Assembly (NCBI RefSeq): GCF_900182725.1
Contig: NZ_FXTO01000026.1
Span: 1-46,064, forward strand
Direction: 5' to 3'
DNA from: Thalassovita litoralis
GTDB taxonomy: Bacteria > Pseudomonadota > Alphaproteobacteria > Rhodobacterales > Rhodobacteraceae
DNA length: 46,064 nucleotides
Shown here: piece by piece, positions 15,773-23,382 of the stretch
Position numbering within the stretch: the first letter of the stretch is position 1
Layout of the letters: each line of letters starts with the position of its first letter
Position numbers and translations under genes: made by a program
Notes under the pieces: model-generated
Told to the model about the DNA's origin: nothing
Databases searched by the model: none
The model's input: the letters and a program-made list of their open reading frames with translations, nothing else

Positions 15773-15786
15773 TTGATCAAGGTCAA
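15773..15786. promoter_or_regulatory. Fnr-type box upstream of the GFA gene
   Basis: TTGATCAAGGTCAA matches the Fnr consensus TTGAT-N4-ATCAA at nine of ten positions and lies about 75-85 bases before the GFA start. An Fnr-type regulator is encoded at 10301-11047. The remaining bases of 15701-16026 hold no gene I can support. Confidence 0.55.
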
Positions 15787-16026
15787 AATGGGCTCTTTCC
15801 AGACATTCTCCGCGCCGCAGGATGTGCCAAAACACAACCATTTTTGTCACCGGCGGAAACGACCGTTTTAGGCGCACAGGTTCTGGCAGGGGGTTTGTGT
15901 CCAATATGCGGACAAATCGCTAATTCGCTGCAGTTACTCGAACGACCGCTTCACGGTGAATCTAAATTCGTTCGGCAAAGCGCCTGATGCGTTGCACCAG
16001 GCGCCTCTTGTTCCTGTCACATCGCG

Positions 16027-16746
16027 TTACTTGATGGCGAGGATGTCGAAGTTGTGGACGTTAGCGACCACACCGTCGTCCCACCCGCCAGCGACCAACT
16101 CCGCTGCCCGTTCGTTCAGCAGCCCGGCGACTTGACCGGCAAAGTGTGCTTCACGGCCAGCATTGTTGGTGAAGATGTCGAAGATTGCGAAGGATGTTTC
16201 GTCAACCTGCAGCGCCGCCCAGAACAATGTGCCGGGTTCGGTTTCTTCGACGATGGGACCAGCTGCGGTCAGCAAGGCTGCCAATTCCGGCCCTCTGCCG
16301 GGTGCTGCTTCGAGCGTGATGTACGTGGCTGTCGTGGCCGAGTAGAGATCAACCGGTTCCCTCACCGACAGGACATCGGAATTGTTGATATTCGCGACCA
16401 CACCATCGTCCCAGCCCCCGGCGACCAGCGCGTCGGCATTTTGGTTCAAAGCCGCGGCCACAGCGCCGGAGAAATGCGCATTGCGCGCTTCTTCATCCAC
16501 GAAGATATCAAAGATCGCGAGCGTATCGTCGTCTTGTAAGGCAAACCAAAGCACGGTGCCTGGTTCGGTGTCCGCGACAATCGGGGCGGCTCCGGCCAGA
16601 AATTCGGCGAATGCTTCGGTCTGGCCTTCAGCGGCGGGCATGGCGATGTAGCTGGCAGTGTGATTTTCCATTGGGGTTTCCTGTGCGGCTGCAGATGTCG
16701 TGATCAAGGCCAAAGCGGCGAGTGTCTTGAGAATTTGGGCTTTCAT
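16027..16746 (-). CDS. Secreted protein with two tandem ABM-like domains
   Basis: A 239-residue protein from ATG 16746 behind a perfect AGGAGG. It has a cleavable signal peptide (KTLAALALITTSAAAQ, about residues 5-20), so it is exported to the periplasm. Two homologous halves follow, each with ATYI-type start, EPGT(V/L)(L/F)W, FAIFDIF and a closing AGGWDDGVVAN block; this is the dimeric alpha-beta barrel (antibiotic biosynthesis monooxygenase-like) pattern duplicated in one chain. No cofactor motif is visible. It is divergent from a LysR gene, which probably controls it. Confidence 0.82.
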   Translation of the reverse strand: MKAQILKTLAALALITTSAAAQETPMENHTASYIAMPAAEGQTEAFAEFLAGAAPIVADTEPGTVLWFALQDDDTLAIFDIFVDEEARNAHFSGAVAAALNQNADALVAGGWDDGVVANINNSDVLSVREPVDLYSATTATYITLEAAPGRGPELAALLTAAGPIVEETEPGTLFWAALQVDETSFAIFDIFTNNAGREAHFAGQVAGLLNERAAELVAGGWDDGVVANVHNFDILAIK

Positions 16747-16832
16747 GGTCGCCTCCTGATTGAGAGGTTGTTGTGGTTGGTTTCGATGCACCCTTTTCTC
16801 ATGCCGAATGCCTCAGGCACCAATCCCGAACT

Positions 16833-16858
16833 TCTATTCTTTGATAGACATGTGCTAT
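16833..16858. promoter_or_regulatory. Candidate LysR operator between divergent genes
   Basis: Two overlapping inverted repeats, TCTAT-N6-ATAGA (16833-16848) and ATAG-N7-CTAT (16844-16858), lie in the 150-bp divergent intergenic region. They fit the T-N11-A type of LysR-binding sites. Confidence 0.55.
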
Positions 16859-16896
16859 GATGAACCTCATGGCGGAAAGTGACGGAGACTGTGGCA

Positions 16897-17763
16897 GTGG
16901 AGATGAACCAGATCAGGTATTTTTTGGCTGTCTGCCAGCATCGCAACTTCACCCATGCAGCTAGCGCCTCAAATGTTTCCCAACCGTCCTTGACGACCGC
17001 GATCAAGAAACTTGAACACGAGCTCGGGGGTGATCTGTTTGTCAGGGACCGCGCGGGATGCAGGTTGACGGCACTCGGAAAACTCATGCAGCCAAGGCTA
17101 CAGAAAGCGCATGACGAAACGCAGGCAGCTAAGGCAGAAGCCGTCCGCCACACGCGACTAGAGCGGGTTCCTATTTCTGTCGGTGTTGGCGAAACGATTG
17201 GTCACAAACGGATTTCAGCCGCCGTGGAACGCTTCCGTACACGATTGCCGCAAGCCGAAATAGAGTTGATCGTGGCGTCTGCCTCCAAGCTTCTGGCCGG
17301 ATTGCGAGAGGGTGAATTTGACGTCGTTGTCACAGCGGCGACGGTCAGTGAAGACCTCTATCGAATAGACCAGCTCTATGACGAGTCCTACAAGGTTGTG
17401 GTGTCCAAGTCGCACCCGTTGTCTGGACGAAACGCTATTTCTCTTTCGACACTCGCTGAAACTGACATGCTCGATCGACCCAATTGCGAAATGCGCGATG
17501 CGTTGCATCGGGCATGTGCAGACCAAGGTCACGAACTCTACGCGGCCTATCGGTCAAATCGCGTGGATTGGTTAGTCGAACTCGCGCGGCAGGGATTAGG
17601 CGCGGTGATTTTGCCAACCACGGCAATTCCAGCAGATAGGGGCCTCGTTTCGATACTCATCGACGACCTTGAAATTTCGCGAACTGTTTCTGCTCTTCGT
17701 TATCGGCACCAAACGACGAGACCAGAGACAAATGATCTGATCCGTGAGATTGCGCGTGTGTAG
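16897..17763 (+). CDS. LysR-family transcriptional regulator
   Basis: A protein of about 288 residues. The N-terminal winged HTH reads MNQIRYFLAVCQHRNFTHAA, then SNVSQPSLTTAIKKLEHELG and LFVRDR. The C-terminal part is a substrate-binding-like effector domain with VVTAATVSEDLY and the GLGAVILPT stretch. GTG 16897 follows GGAG; ATG 16903 and GTG 16879 are alternatives. It is divergent from the secreted ABM-like gene, the usual arrangement for a LysR regulator and its target. The ligand is unknown. Confidence 0.92.
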   Translation: MEMNQIRYFLAVCQHRNFTHAASASNVSQPSLTTAIKKLEHELGGDLFVRDRAGCRLTALGKLMQPRLQKAHDETQAAKAEAVRHTRLERVPISVGVGETIGHKRISAAVERFRTRLPQAEIELIVASASKLLAGLREGEFDVVVTAATVSEDLYRIDQLYDESYKVVVSKSHPLSGRNAISLSTLAETDMLDRPNCEMRDALHRACADQGHELYAAYRSNRVDWLVELARQGLGAVILPTTAIPADRGLVSILIDDLEISRTVSALRYRHQTTRPETNDLIREIARV

Positions 17764-17816
17764 GCGTAGTATCATTGATGGCCGACATTCGCGCATAGTG
17801 CAGTAACTGGTACTTT

Positions 17817-17891
17817 GGGCTCGAAGCCGACCTGCGGCAGTGCAACGTGGCACTTGCCAGGTCCGAACCATTGCGCCGTCGTTCCCGGCCC
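17817..17891. repeat. Dispersed intergenic repeat, family A, copy 3
   Basis: Third near-identical copy of the 75-base unit seen at 2437 and 11136. It lies 54 bases after the LysR stop and is followed by CAGTGCGGACC. Bases 17764-18039 hold no gene. Confidence 0.85.
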
Positions 17892-18039
17892 AGTGCGGAC
17901 CTTTGTCATCCGATAAATCGCTGCGGTGTAGCTTTCGCATTGCGGATTTTGGCTTTGACAGAAGCAACTTCTGGACAAACTTTTGACAAGTTCGAACTCT
18001 ATCAAACGTTGAATTGAGACTACTAGATTGGAGTGAAAC

Positions 18040-18720
18040 TTGGCCTCCTCAATTGCTCTTCTTGTCGATGGAGATAACATCAGCCCGTGCTTCAGCGAAG
18101 AGATACTGGCCTTCGCACAGCAACTGGGGCGACTGGATTTGGCCCGCGTGTACGGTGGCGGGCATCGGGCCTCGAGGTGGATGGAAGCTGCGGGTTTTCG
18201 CTTTATCCATGCAGGGCCAGGAAAGAACGGTGCAGATATTCTGCTTTCCATAGACGCTATCGAAGCCTGTCAACTCAATGAATTTAAGGCGCTCGTCATC
18301 GCAACATCAGACGGGGATTTTTCCCATCTCGCTTACCGACTTCGTGAACGTGGGCTTGAAGTGTATGGTCTTGGCGAAGACAAGGCACCGGTCTTGTTTC
18401 GTGCGGCCTGTACCGAATTCTCGACCCTAGCGTTGAAAGGTAGTGCAAAACCTCCAAATCCAACGACTCAGCGACACAATAGTCCAACTAACCTAGACGA
18501 AAAAATTCGTGCTATGATTGCCCTTCACAGTAAAAATGGATCTGGAATGCGAATTTCGGAATTGGCACCTAAAATGCACTCTTTGCATGGTGTGAAGATT
18601 AGTTCACAGGTCGAGCGGACTTGGCGCGCCTATCTTGTAAAGCGTCCAGAACTCTATCAGCTTGACCCACGTGGGCCAGAAGCCAAAGTTAGGTTTTTGC
18701 CTCTAGGTTTTGCTAACTAA
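18040..18720 (+). CDS. NYN-domain (PIN-like) protein with C-terminal LOTUS-like domain
   Basis: A 226-residue protein starting at TTG 18040. The NYN nuclease domain shows IALLVDGDNIS (first acidic motif), NGADILLSIDA and VIATSDGDFSHLA (further Asp residues), as in LabA/DUF88 proteins, a PIN-like fold with metal-dependent RNase potential. After a Pro/Thr/Asn linker the C-terminal 65 residues (RAMIALHSKNGSGMRISELA) resemble an OST-HTH/LOTUS domain, which binds RNA. The gene is AT-richer than its neighbours and lies between two dispersed repeats. It could act in RNA decay or defence; no partner gene is adjacent. Confidence 0.85.
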   Translation: MASSIALLVDGDNISPCFSEEILAFAQQLGRLDLARVYGGGHRASRWMEAAGFRFIHAGPGKNGADILLSIDAIEACQLNEFKALVIATSDGDFSHLAYRLRERGLEVYGLGEDKAPVLFRAACTEFSTLALKGSAKPPNPTTQRHNSPTNLDEKIRAMIALHSKNGSGMRISELAPKMHSLHGVKISSQVERTWRAYLVKRPELYQLDPRGPEAKVRFLPLGFAN

Positions 18721-18724
18721 GAAA

Positions 18725-18833
18725 CGGCCCTGACCTGCCGTTCAGTCCCTTGCCGATCGCCGCGGTGCAGCTTCACTAGACCGGCCATTCGTCCATCGCG
18801 CAGCATCATCGGAGAATGAAGGTCGGCAGGGCG
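18725..18833. repeat. Dispersed intergenic repeat, family B, copy 2
   Basis: The first half (18725-18774) matches 15113-15165; the second half (18774-18833) matches 10033-10092. Together they show that the family B unit is at least about 110 bases. It starts four bases after the NYN stop codon. The remainder up to 19011 has only spurious frames. Confidence 0.8.
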
Positions 18834-19011
18834 GACTTTCCTGACCTTCGCCGCGGGTGCGCCGATGGCAGGTTCAGCGGTCCGTTCAACAAATGGTCGT
18901 TTTGGGGAGGCTTGAACGAGCATGAATTCGCTAGGTTCCTGACAAGCACCTTGAACGATATTGTAAGGGGCGCAATGCTCACTCTCGATCAGTGTGTTGA
19001 AAGGAGCGATT

Positions 19012-20055
19012 GTGAAACTATCGATGAGTTCCGTCACCTATTTACTGGTTTTGGCTTTCAGTATGATTTCAGCGTCTTCTGTGGTGGCTCAGACGGATGA
19101 TAAAAACGAGGGCGATGGGTTGGCCGTCCAGCAGGAGTTGAGTGCACCCGGCCCTGGAGGCTCTCTCGCAGGAACCCTGACCTTGCCAGCCAGCGACAGT
19201 GCAATTCCCGATGGAACGCCTGTCGTATTGATTGTGCCTGGATCGGGACCGACTGACCGCGACGGCAATTCACCCCTCGGCATCTCGGCAGCACCCTATG
19301 CACTGCTTGCGGAGGCATTGGCCGAGAGCGGGATCCCCTCGGTGCGCATCGACAAGCGTGGCATGTTTGGCTCGGCGGACGCGATCCCCGACCCCAATGA
19401 TGTGACGATCACGGCCTATGGCGATGATATACTCGCTTGGGCGCAGGCCATCAGGGAGCAACTGCCAACGGCTGCCGGCGGCAGCCGTTGCGTCGTGCCG
19501 CTGGGGCACAGTGAGGGCGGTCTGGTCGCGCTTGCGGCTATAGCGCGCCTGCCTGAACCGTGCGGCCTGATCTTGGTGAGCACTCCAGGCCGTCCGCTTG
19601 GAACTGTGCTGCGCGACCAGTTGCACGCCAATCCAGCCAACACCCCGATCCTGAATGAAGCAGATGAAGCGATAATGTCCTTGGAGCGCGGTGAGCAGGT
19701 AGATACGAACGCGTTGAACCCTGCCCTACAGCCATTGTTCGCACCGGAGGTTCAAGGCTTTCTCATCGACGCATTCTCCTACGATCCTGCCATACTGGCG
19801 ATGGAAACCCGTGTTCCCATCCTTGTCGTTCAGGGTAAGCGTGACCTTCAGGTAGGCGAAGCGGATGCCCGTAGGATCGCGGAGGCAGCGCCAGAGTGCA
19901 CCCTCTCTCTGGTCCCAGACGTCAACCATGTGTTGAAGGTTGTTTCGTCTGATGACGCAGCCGCCAACTTTGCTGCCTATGCGGATCCAGATTTACCAAT
20001 CGCTCAGGACGTTGTTGCAGCGGTTAGACAGTTCCTAGAACAGATTGAGGAATAG
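19012..20055 (+). CDS. Secreted alpha/beta hydrolase
   Basis: A 347-residue protein from GTG 19012, preceded by AAGGAG at ideal spacing; GTG 18994 is less likely. It begins with a signal peptide (SSVTYLLVLAFSMISASSVVAQ region), so it is exported. The alpha/beta-hydrolase core shows VVLIVPGSGPTDRDGN (oxyanion loop region), nucleophile elbow GHSEGGL, an Asp strand VPILVVQGKRDLQV and catalytic His in DVNHVLK. The protein resembles serine esterases or peptidases of the DUF1749/YtmA-like type. No operon partner. Substrate not predictable. Confidence 0.88.
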   Translation: MKLSMSSVTYLLVLAFSMISASSVVAQTDDKNEGDGLAVQQELSAPGPGGSLAGTLTLPASDSAIPDGTPVVLIVPGSGPTDRDGNSPLGISAAPYALLAEALAESGIPSVRIDKRGMFGSADAIPDPNDVTITAYGDDILAWAQAIREQLPTAAGGSRCVVPLGHSEGGLVALAAIARLPEPCGLILVSTPGRPLGTVLRDQLHANPANTPILNEADEAIMSLERGEQVDTNALNPALQPLFAPEVQGFLIDAFSYDPAILAMETRVPILVVQGKRDLQVGEADARRIAEAAPECTLSLVPDVNHVLKVVSSDDAAANFAAYADPDLPIAQDVVAAVRQFLEQIEE

Positions 20056-20486
20056 AGGTCGTTCATAATCGCTCGACAAACCCTTGTTTTTGGAACGTCC
20101 ATAGTTCACGTTATTTAGCGCCGCAAAAACCTTGTTCGAAACCAAGTGGGATCTTGAAGGTTTTGGCCGGTCTGGATAGCGGACATCCATGTACCATGCA
20201 CCATCCGGGAAAAGGGCTCGGAGCGGACATGCGGCGGTGCAGCGGGCTCCTCGTCCAGGCGAGACACGGCTGCGGGCGCTGACGGCCCAAAGCCGACCTT
20301 CACGCGACCTGAAGCCGCCGCCTTGCAGCGTGCCGAAAGCGGCCTTTGGCGACTAAGCGCAGCATCGTTCAACCCGTGAAGGTCAGCAACGCGGACCTTT
20401 CGGCCATTAGCTGCGGGAGCAAAATCTCGGGCGTTGCTGACGCAGCATCCGTTGCGGAAGACAGAGTTCAGATATCTTCCGCCAAA
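20056..20486. other. Gene-free GC-rich repeat-like interval
   Basis: About 430 bases with no supported gene. It contains several GCGGAC and AAGGTC words and hairpin-forming segments (GCCGCCGCCTTGC, GGCCTTTGGC). It resembles the dispersed repeats near 9.9, 15.1 and 18.7 kb but is more diverged. Confidence 0.6.
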
Positions 20487-20720
20487 TCAGCTAGGAAATC
20501 TGGCGATAATCTCTCCGCCGTTCTCGGTTTCGAAATGCCCATCGCTGCGCTCAAACAGAATTTCGTTACCACGGCTTGCCAGCCAACGCGTCTGACATTG
20601 TCCGTCGATCATTCGCGTCTGCTTGATAACGTCGATGATCTCGCCGCGTTCACCTAAGCACTCAACAATTTCAATATCTTCCCACACGGAATAGCCTCCT
20701 TTAAATTTCCTCGGCCCCAT
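20487..20720 (-). CDS. Small hypothetical protein
   Basis: A 77-residue protein from ATG 20720 (MGPRKFKGGYSVWEDIEIVE start). Alternating hydrophobic and charged residues suggest a small beta-rich fold. No family recognised and no operon partner; the interval between it and the IS (20721-21013) contains GC-rich repeat-like sequence. Confidence 0.45.
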   Translation of the reverse strand: MGPRKFKGGYSVWEDIEIVECLGERGEIIDVIKQTRMIDGQCQTRWLASRGNEILFERSDGHFETENGGEIIARFPS

Positions 20721-21056
20721 CTTGCGTGAAGCAATAGAATGTTTTTCCAAGTCGAACCCTTCGGATAATGTTGCGTATCGGTGGCCCTCGGCGCAAGAGC
20801 ATAACTTCTAACGGTTTGAGTGGCAGTCTTGAGGAGCCAAGTCTTGCAGCAATCATCGGGCTGACTTACCGGTCTGGCCCTTTCATCTCGGCCAGGTCTA
20901 CTCCGCGTTCGAGAAGCTGCGGGACAGCATTTGGTAAAGTGGGCTCGAAGAAGACTTTCGCGGCGCCTGGTGCGAAGGTCCGCATTGGGCCGAAAACGCA
21001 GATGATGTCATCTTGAATCGCCCCGGGTTTGTCGGAGACCATCAACTTAAGTAAGG

Positions 21057-21435
21057 ATGATGGTTATGACGAAAAGTAAGATGGCAAATCGCTACTCGCC
21101 CGAGGTCCGCGCACGAGCGGTCCGGATGGTGTTCGAGCATTAGGGCTCATACGAAACGCAGGCGGGCGCGATCGCGGCCATTGCACCCAAGATTGGCTGT
21201 ATTCCCCAGACCCTGCGCGAATGGGTCAAGCAGGCTGAGAAAGACAGCGGCATGCGCGACGGGGTCACGACCGAGGAACGGGACCGGATCAAGGCCCTGG
21301 AACGTGAGGTCCGTGAGCTTCGGCAGGCGAATGAAATTCTCCGCAAAGCGTCGGCGTTTCACCCGCCACTCGAACCAGTGGCGTGACGGGTTCAACTTTG
21401 CGCAGGCGGAACTCGACCGCCCACTGAAGCGATGA
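21057..21435 (+). pseudogene. IS3 transposase OrfA, broken copy
   Basis: Homologous to the intact OrfA at 57-398 but disabled twice. The codon for Gln in FEHQGSYE is replaced by TAG at 21141-21143. About 37 extra bases at 21356-21392 shift the frame after KAS. The inserted bases contain a palindrome, CGCCACT-cgaacc-AGTGGCG. With OrfA lost, the OrfAB fusion cannot be made from this copy. Confidence 0.88.
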
Positions 21436-22337
21436 TCGCTTTTATTGAAGATCAGCGCATTGTTTATGGCGTCGAGTCGATCTGTAGGGTTCTGCCGATC
21501 GCGCCGTCAACATTCTATCACCGCCTCGCATGTCGCGCGGATCCTTCCAAAGCATCGGCGCGACAGCAGCGCGATGCGGAATTGCGGCCAGAGATCAAAA
21601 GGGTTTGGGATGAAAACTATCAGGTCTATGGGGTGCGCAAGGCATGGCACCAGCTGAAGCGTGAGGGCTTTACGCTCGCGCGTTGCACCGTGGAGCGCCT
21701 GATGAAACAGATCGGAATCCGTGGCGCTGTGCGCGGTAAGGTGGTCAAAACAACGGTTCCGGACACGTCAGCACCCTGTCCGCGCGACAAGGTGAACCGT
21801 CAGTTCCGGGCGCCTGCGCCGAACATGCTGTGGGTCAGTGACTTTACCTACGTGTCCACATGGCAAGGCTTTGTTTATGTGGCCTTTGTCATTGACACAT
21901 TCGCTGATCGCATCGTGGGATGGCGGGTCTCGCGGTCCGCCAAGACAGAATTTGTCCTTGATGCGCTGGAACAAGCCCTGCATGATCGACGGCCCGTCCA
22001 GAAGGGTGGATTAGTTCATCACTCGGATCGCGGTGGGCAATATTTGTCCATTCGATACACCGAGCGGTTGGCCGAAGCTGGCATTGAGCCATCGGTCGGC
22101 AGCGTCGGTGACTCGTATGACAACGCCCTCGCTGAAACCATAAACGGCCTCTACAAAACGGAGCTGGTCCACCGCCAAGGTCCATGGCGCAACATGCAAG
22201 ATCTGGAAATGGCCACGCTCGGATGGGTCGACTGGTTCAACAATCGCCGCCTACTTGGGCCCATCGGAAATATCCCGCCAGCCGAAGCCGAAGAGAACTT
22301 CTATGCACAACGCGACGTGCTCGATATGGTCGCGTAA
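21432..22337 (+). CDS. IS3-family transposase OrfB (DDE integrase core)
   Basis: A complete 301-residue OrfB. An HTH_21-like N-terminal part (VYGVRKAWHQLKREG, about residue 65) is followed by the rve DDE integrase domain: first Asp in WVSDFTYV, second Asp in HHSDRGGQY, Glu in [14 protein letters not shown]. It is normally made as a fusion with OrfA by frameshifting. Here OrfA is broken, so this copy probably moves only if transposase is supplied by the intact copy. Confidence 0.92.
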   Translation: MIAFIEDQRIVYGVESICRVLPIAPSTFYHRLACRADPSKASARQQRDAELRPEIKRVWDENYQVYGVRKAWHQLKREGFTLARCTVERLMKQIGIRGAVRGKVVKTTVPDTSAPCPRDKVNRQFRAPAPNMLWVSDFTYVSTWQGFVYVAFVIDTFADRIVGWRVSRSAKTEFVLDALEQALHDRRPVQKGGLVHHSDRGGQYLSIRYTERLAEAGIEPSVGSVGDSYDNALAETINGLYKTELVHRQGPWRNMQDLEMATLGWVDWFNNRRLLGPIGNIPPAEAEENFYAQRDVLDMVA

Positions 22338-22376
22338 AATGAAGCTAAAGGTCTCCGGTGAAACCGGGGCGATTCA

Positions 22377-23056
22377 TCTTCCTCGATGCGGGCGCGTGCC
22401 ACAGTTGTGCGGTAGGTGTAGAAATACCAGTCCCGTGGGTCTGCATACACTTCCCAGTCTACCTCGACAGTAAGCCCGTCCCCCCGGTTTGCAGTGATCG
22501 TACCGACAGCCTTGATCCGCATGACGCTGGCGGCGCGTCCATAATTCTCGAAAGGCACGTCGTTCTTGCGGGTGAAGGATGCTTTGATGGCAATGCGATC
22601 TCCAGTCTGCATTTGCCGGACCAGCTTCGAAAACTTGTCCTCGTACCCGTTTTGCCAGATGCCTTCCTGTAAAAAACGCTCGGTTTGGTCGCCTTCTGCC
22701 CAAGATGCACCGACAAACCAATAATTTTTGCCGGCTTTATCTCCATCGTCTTTGGGGGCTTCTTGCTCATCTTCGTCCCCGGAAAAGTTGATCCTTGCCG
22801 TTCGAAAAATCTCGGCGGCCCATTCAGGGGTAAGGTTGGCAGTTTGCCCGATCTCACTCAATCCCCATATGCCATGGTGTGGCGATGTCATGACGCCCGC
22901 CTTGACCGAATAGGCGCGGGCAAAATGCACCCGGTTTTCAAATTTGGACCCACCATTCTTGTTTGTCAGAGCAAGGAAATCATCAGGTTTTACATGGCAC
23001 TTGATCAACTCATCGAAGACCTGACGTGGCTGAGCTTGCCCGCCAAGGTCCCGCAT
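22377..23056 (-). pseudogene. McrB-like relic: Mrr_N winged helix plus EVE-like domain
   Basis: From 23056 the frame reads an Mrr_N-type winged helix (RDLGGQAQPRQVFDELI) and then an EVE-like modified-base-binding domain (YWFVGASWAEGDQTERFLQE, GDRIAIKASFTRKNDVPF, DWYFYTYRTTVARARIEED). This pair is common in front of McrB-type AAA+ GTPases that restrict methylated DNA. The AAA+ part is missing: the IS3 element starts at codon EED. Homology extends upstream of the ATG (QFVSYFIPVVEI) to a TGA at 23105, so the original start is also lost. Past the IS the frame stays open for about 48 codons but no longer resembles McrB. Confidence 0.75.
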
Positions 23057-23382
23057 GATTTCTACGACAGGAATGAAGTAGGAAACGAACTGGGCGGCAC
23101 GCCGTCAATTTTGTCTTCGTGCAAGCCCATAAATCGTCCTTTCGTCAAATGCCTCTCGCCCGCGTTGTACGCGGATGGTTCCATTACTATCACACGCCTT
23201 TCCCTGGGTTGTACACGTCTGGAAATCGGTACCCCTTACATCGATCGGCGGATTATGGGTCTCAAGATCAAGGGGCGGAAAATCTCCGACCAGCCATTCG
23301 CGTAAAAGTCGCTGCCGGTGCAGTCTGGTCAGTTGGCCGAAGCCTCGGTAAGGTTGCAACAATTCATAAAAAGGCACCGACC

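Larger units (their letters stand above)
21014..22376 (+). mobile_element. IS3-family element, complete copy (1363 bp)
   Basis: The ends are inverted repeats: TGAATCGCCCCGGG on the left and the complement ending CCGGGGCGATTCA on the right, with a GTCGGAGACC/GGTCTCCGG inner match. Both ends are flanked by TCT (21011-21013 and 22377-22379), a 3-bp target duplication. It contains orfA (broken here) and orfB. It belongs to the same element as the two halves at the window ends. It lies directly against the McrB-like relic. Confidence 0.92.

Noticed and set aside
18816-19100. Frames such as MKVGRADFPDLRRG within the dispersed repeats
   Set aside because: They are translations of a repeated non-coding unit and lack ribosome-binding sites and conserved ends.
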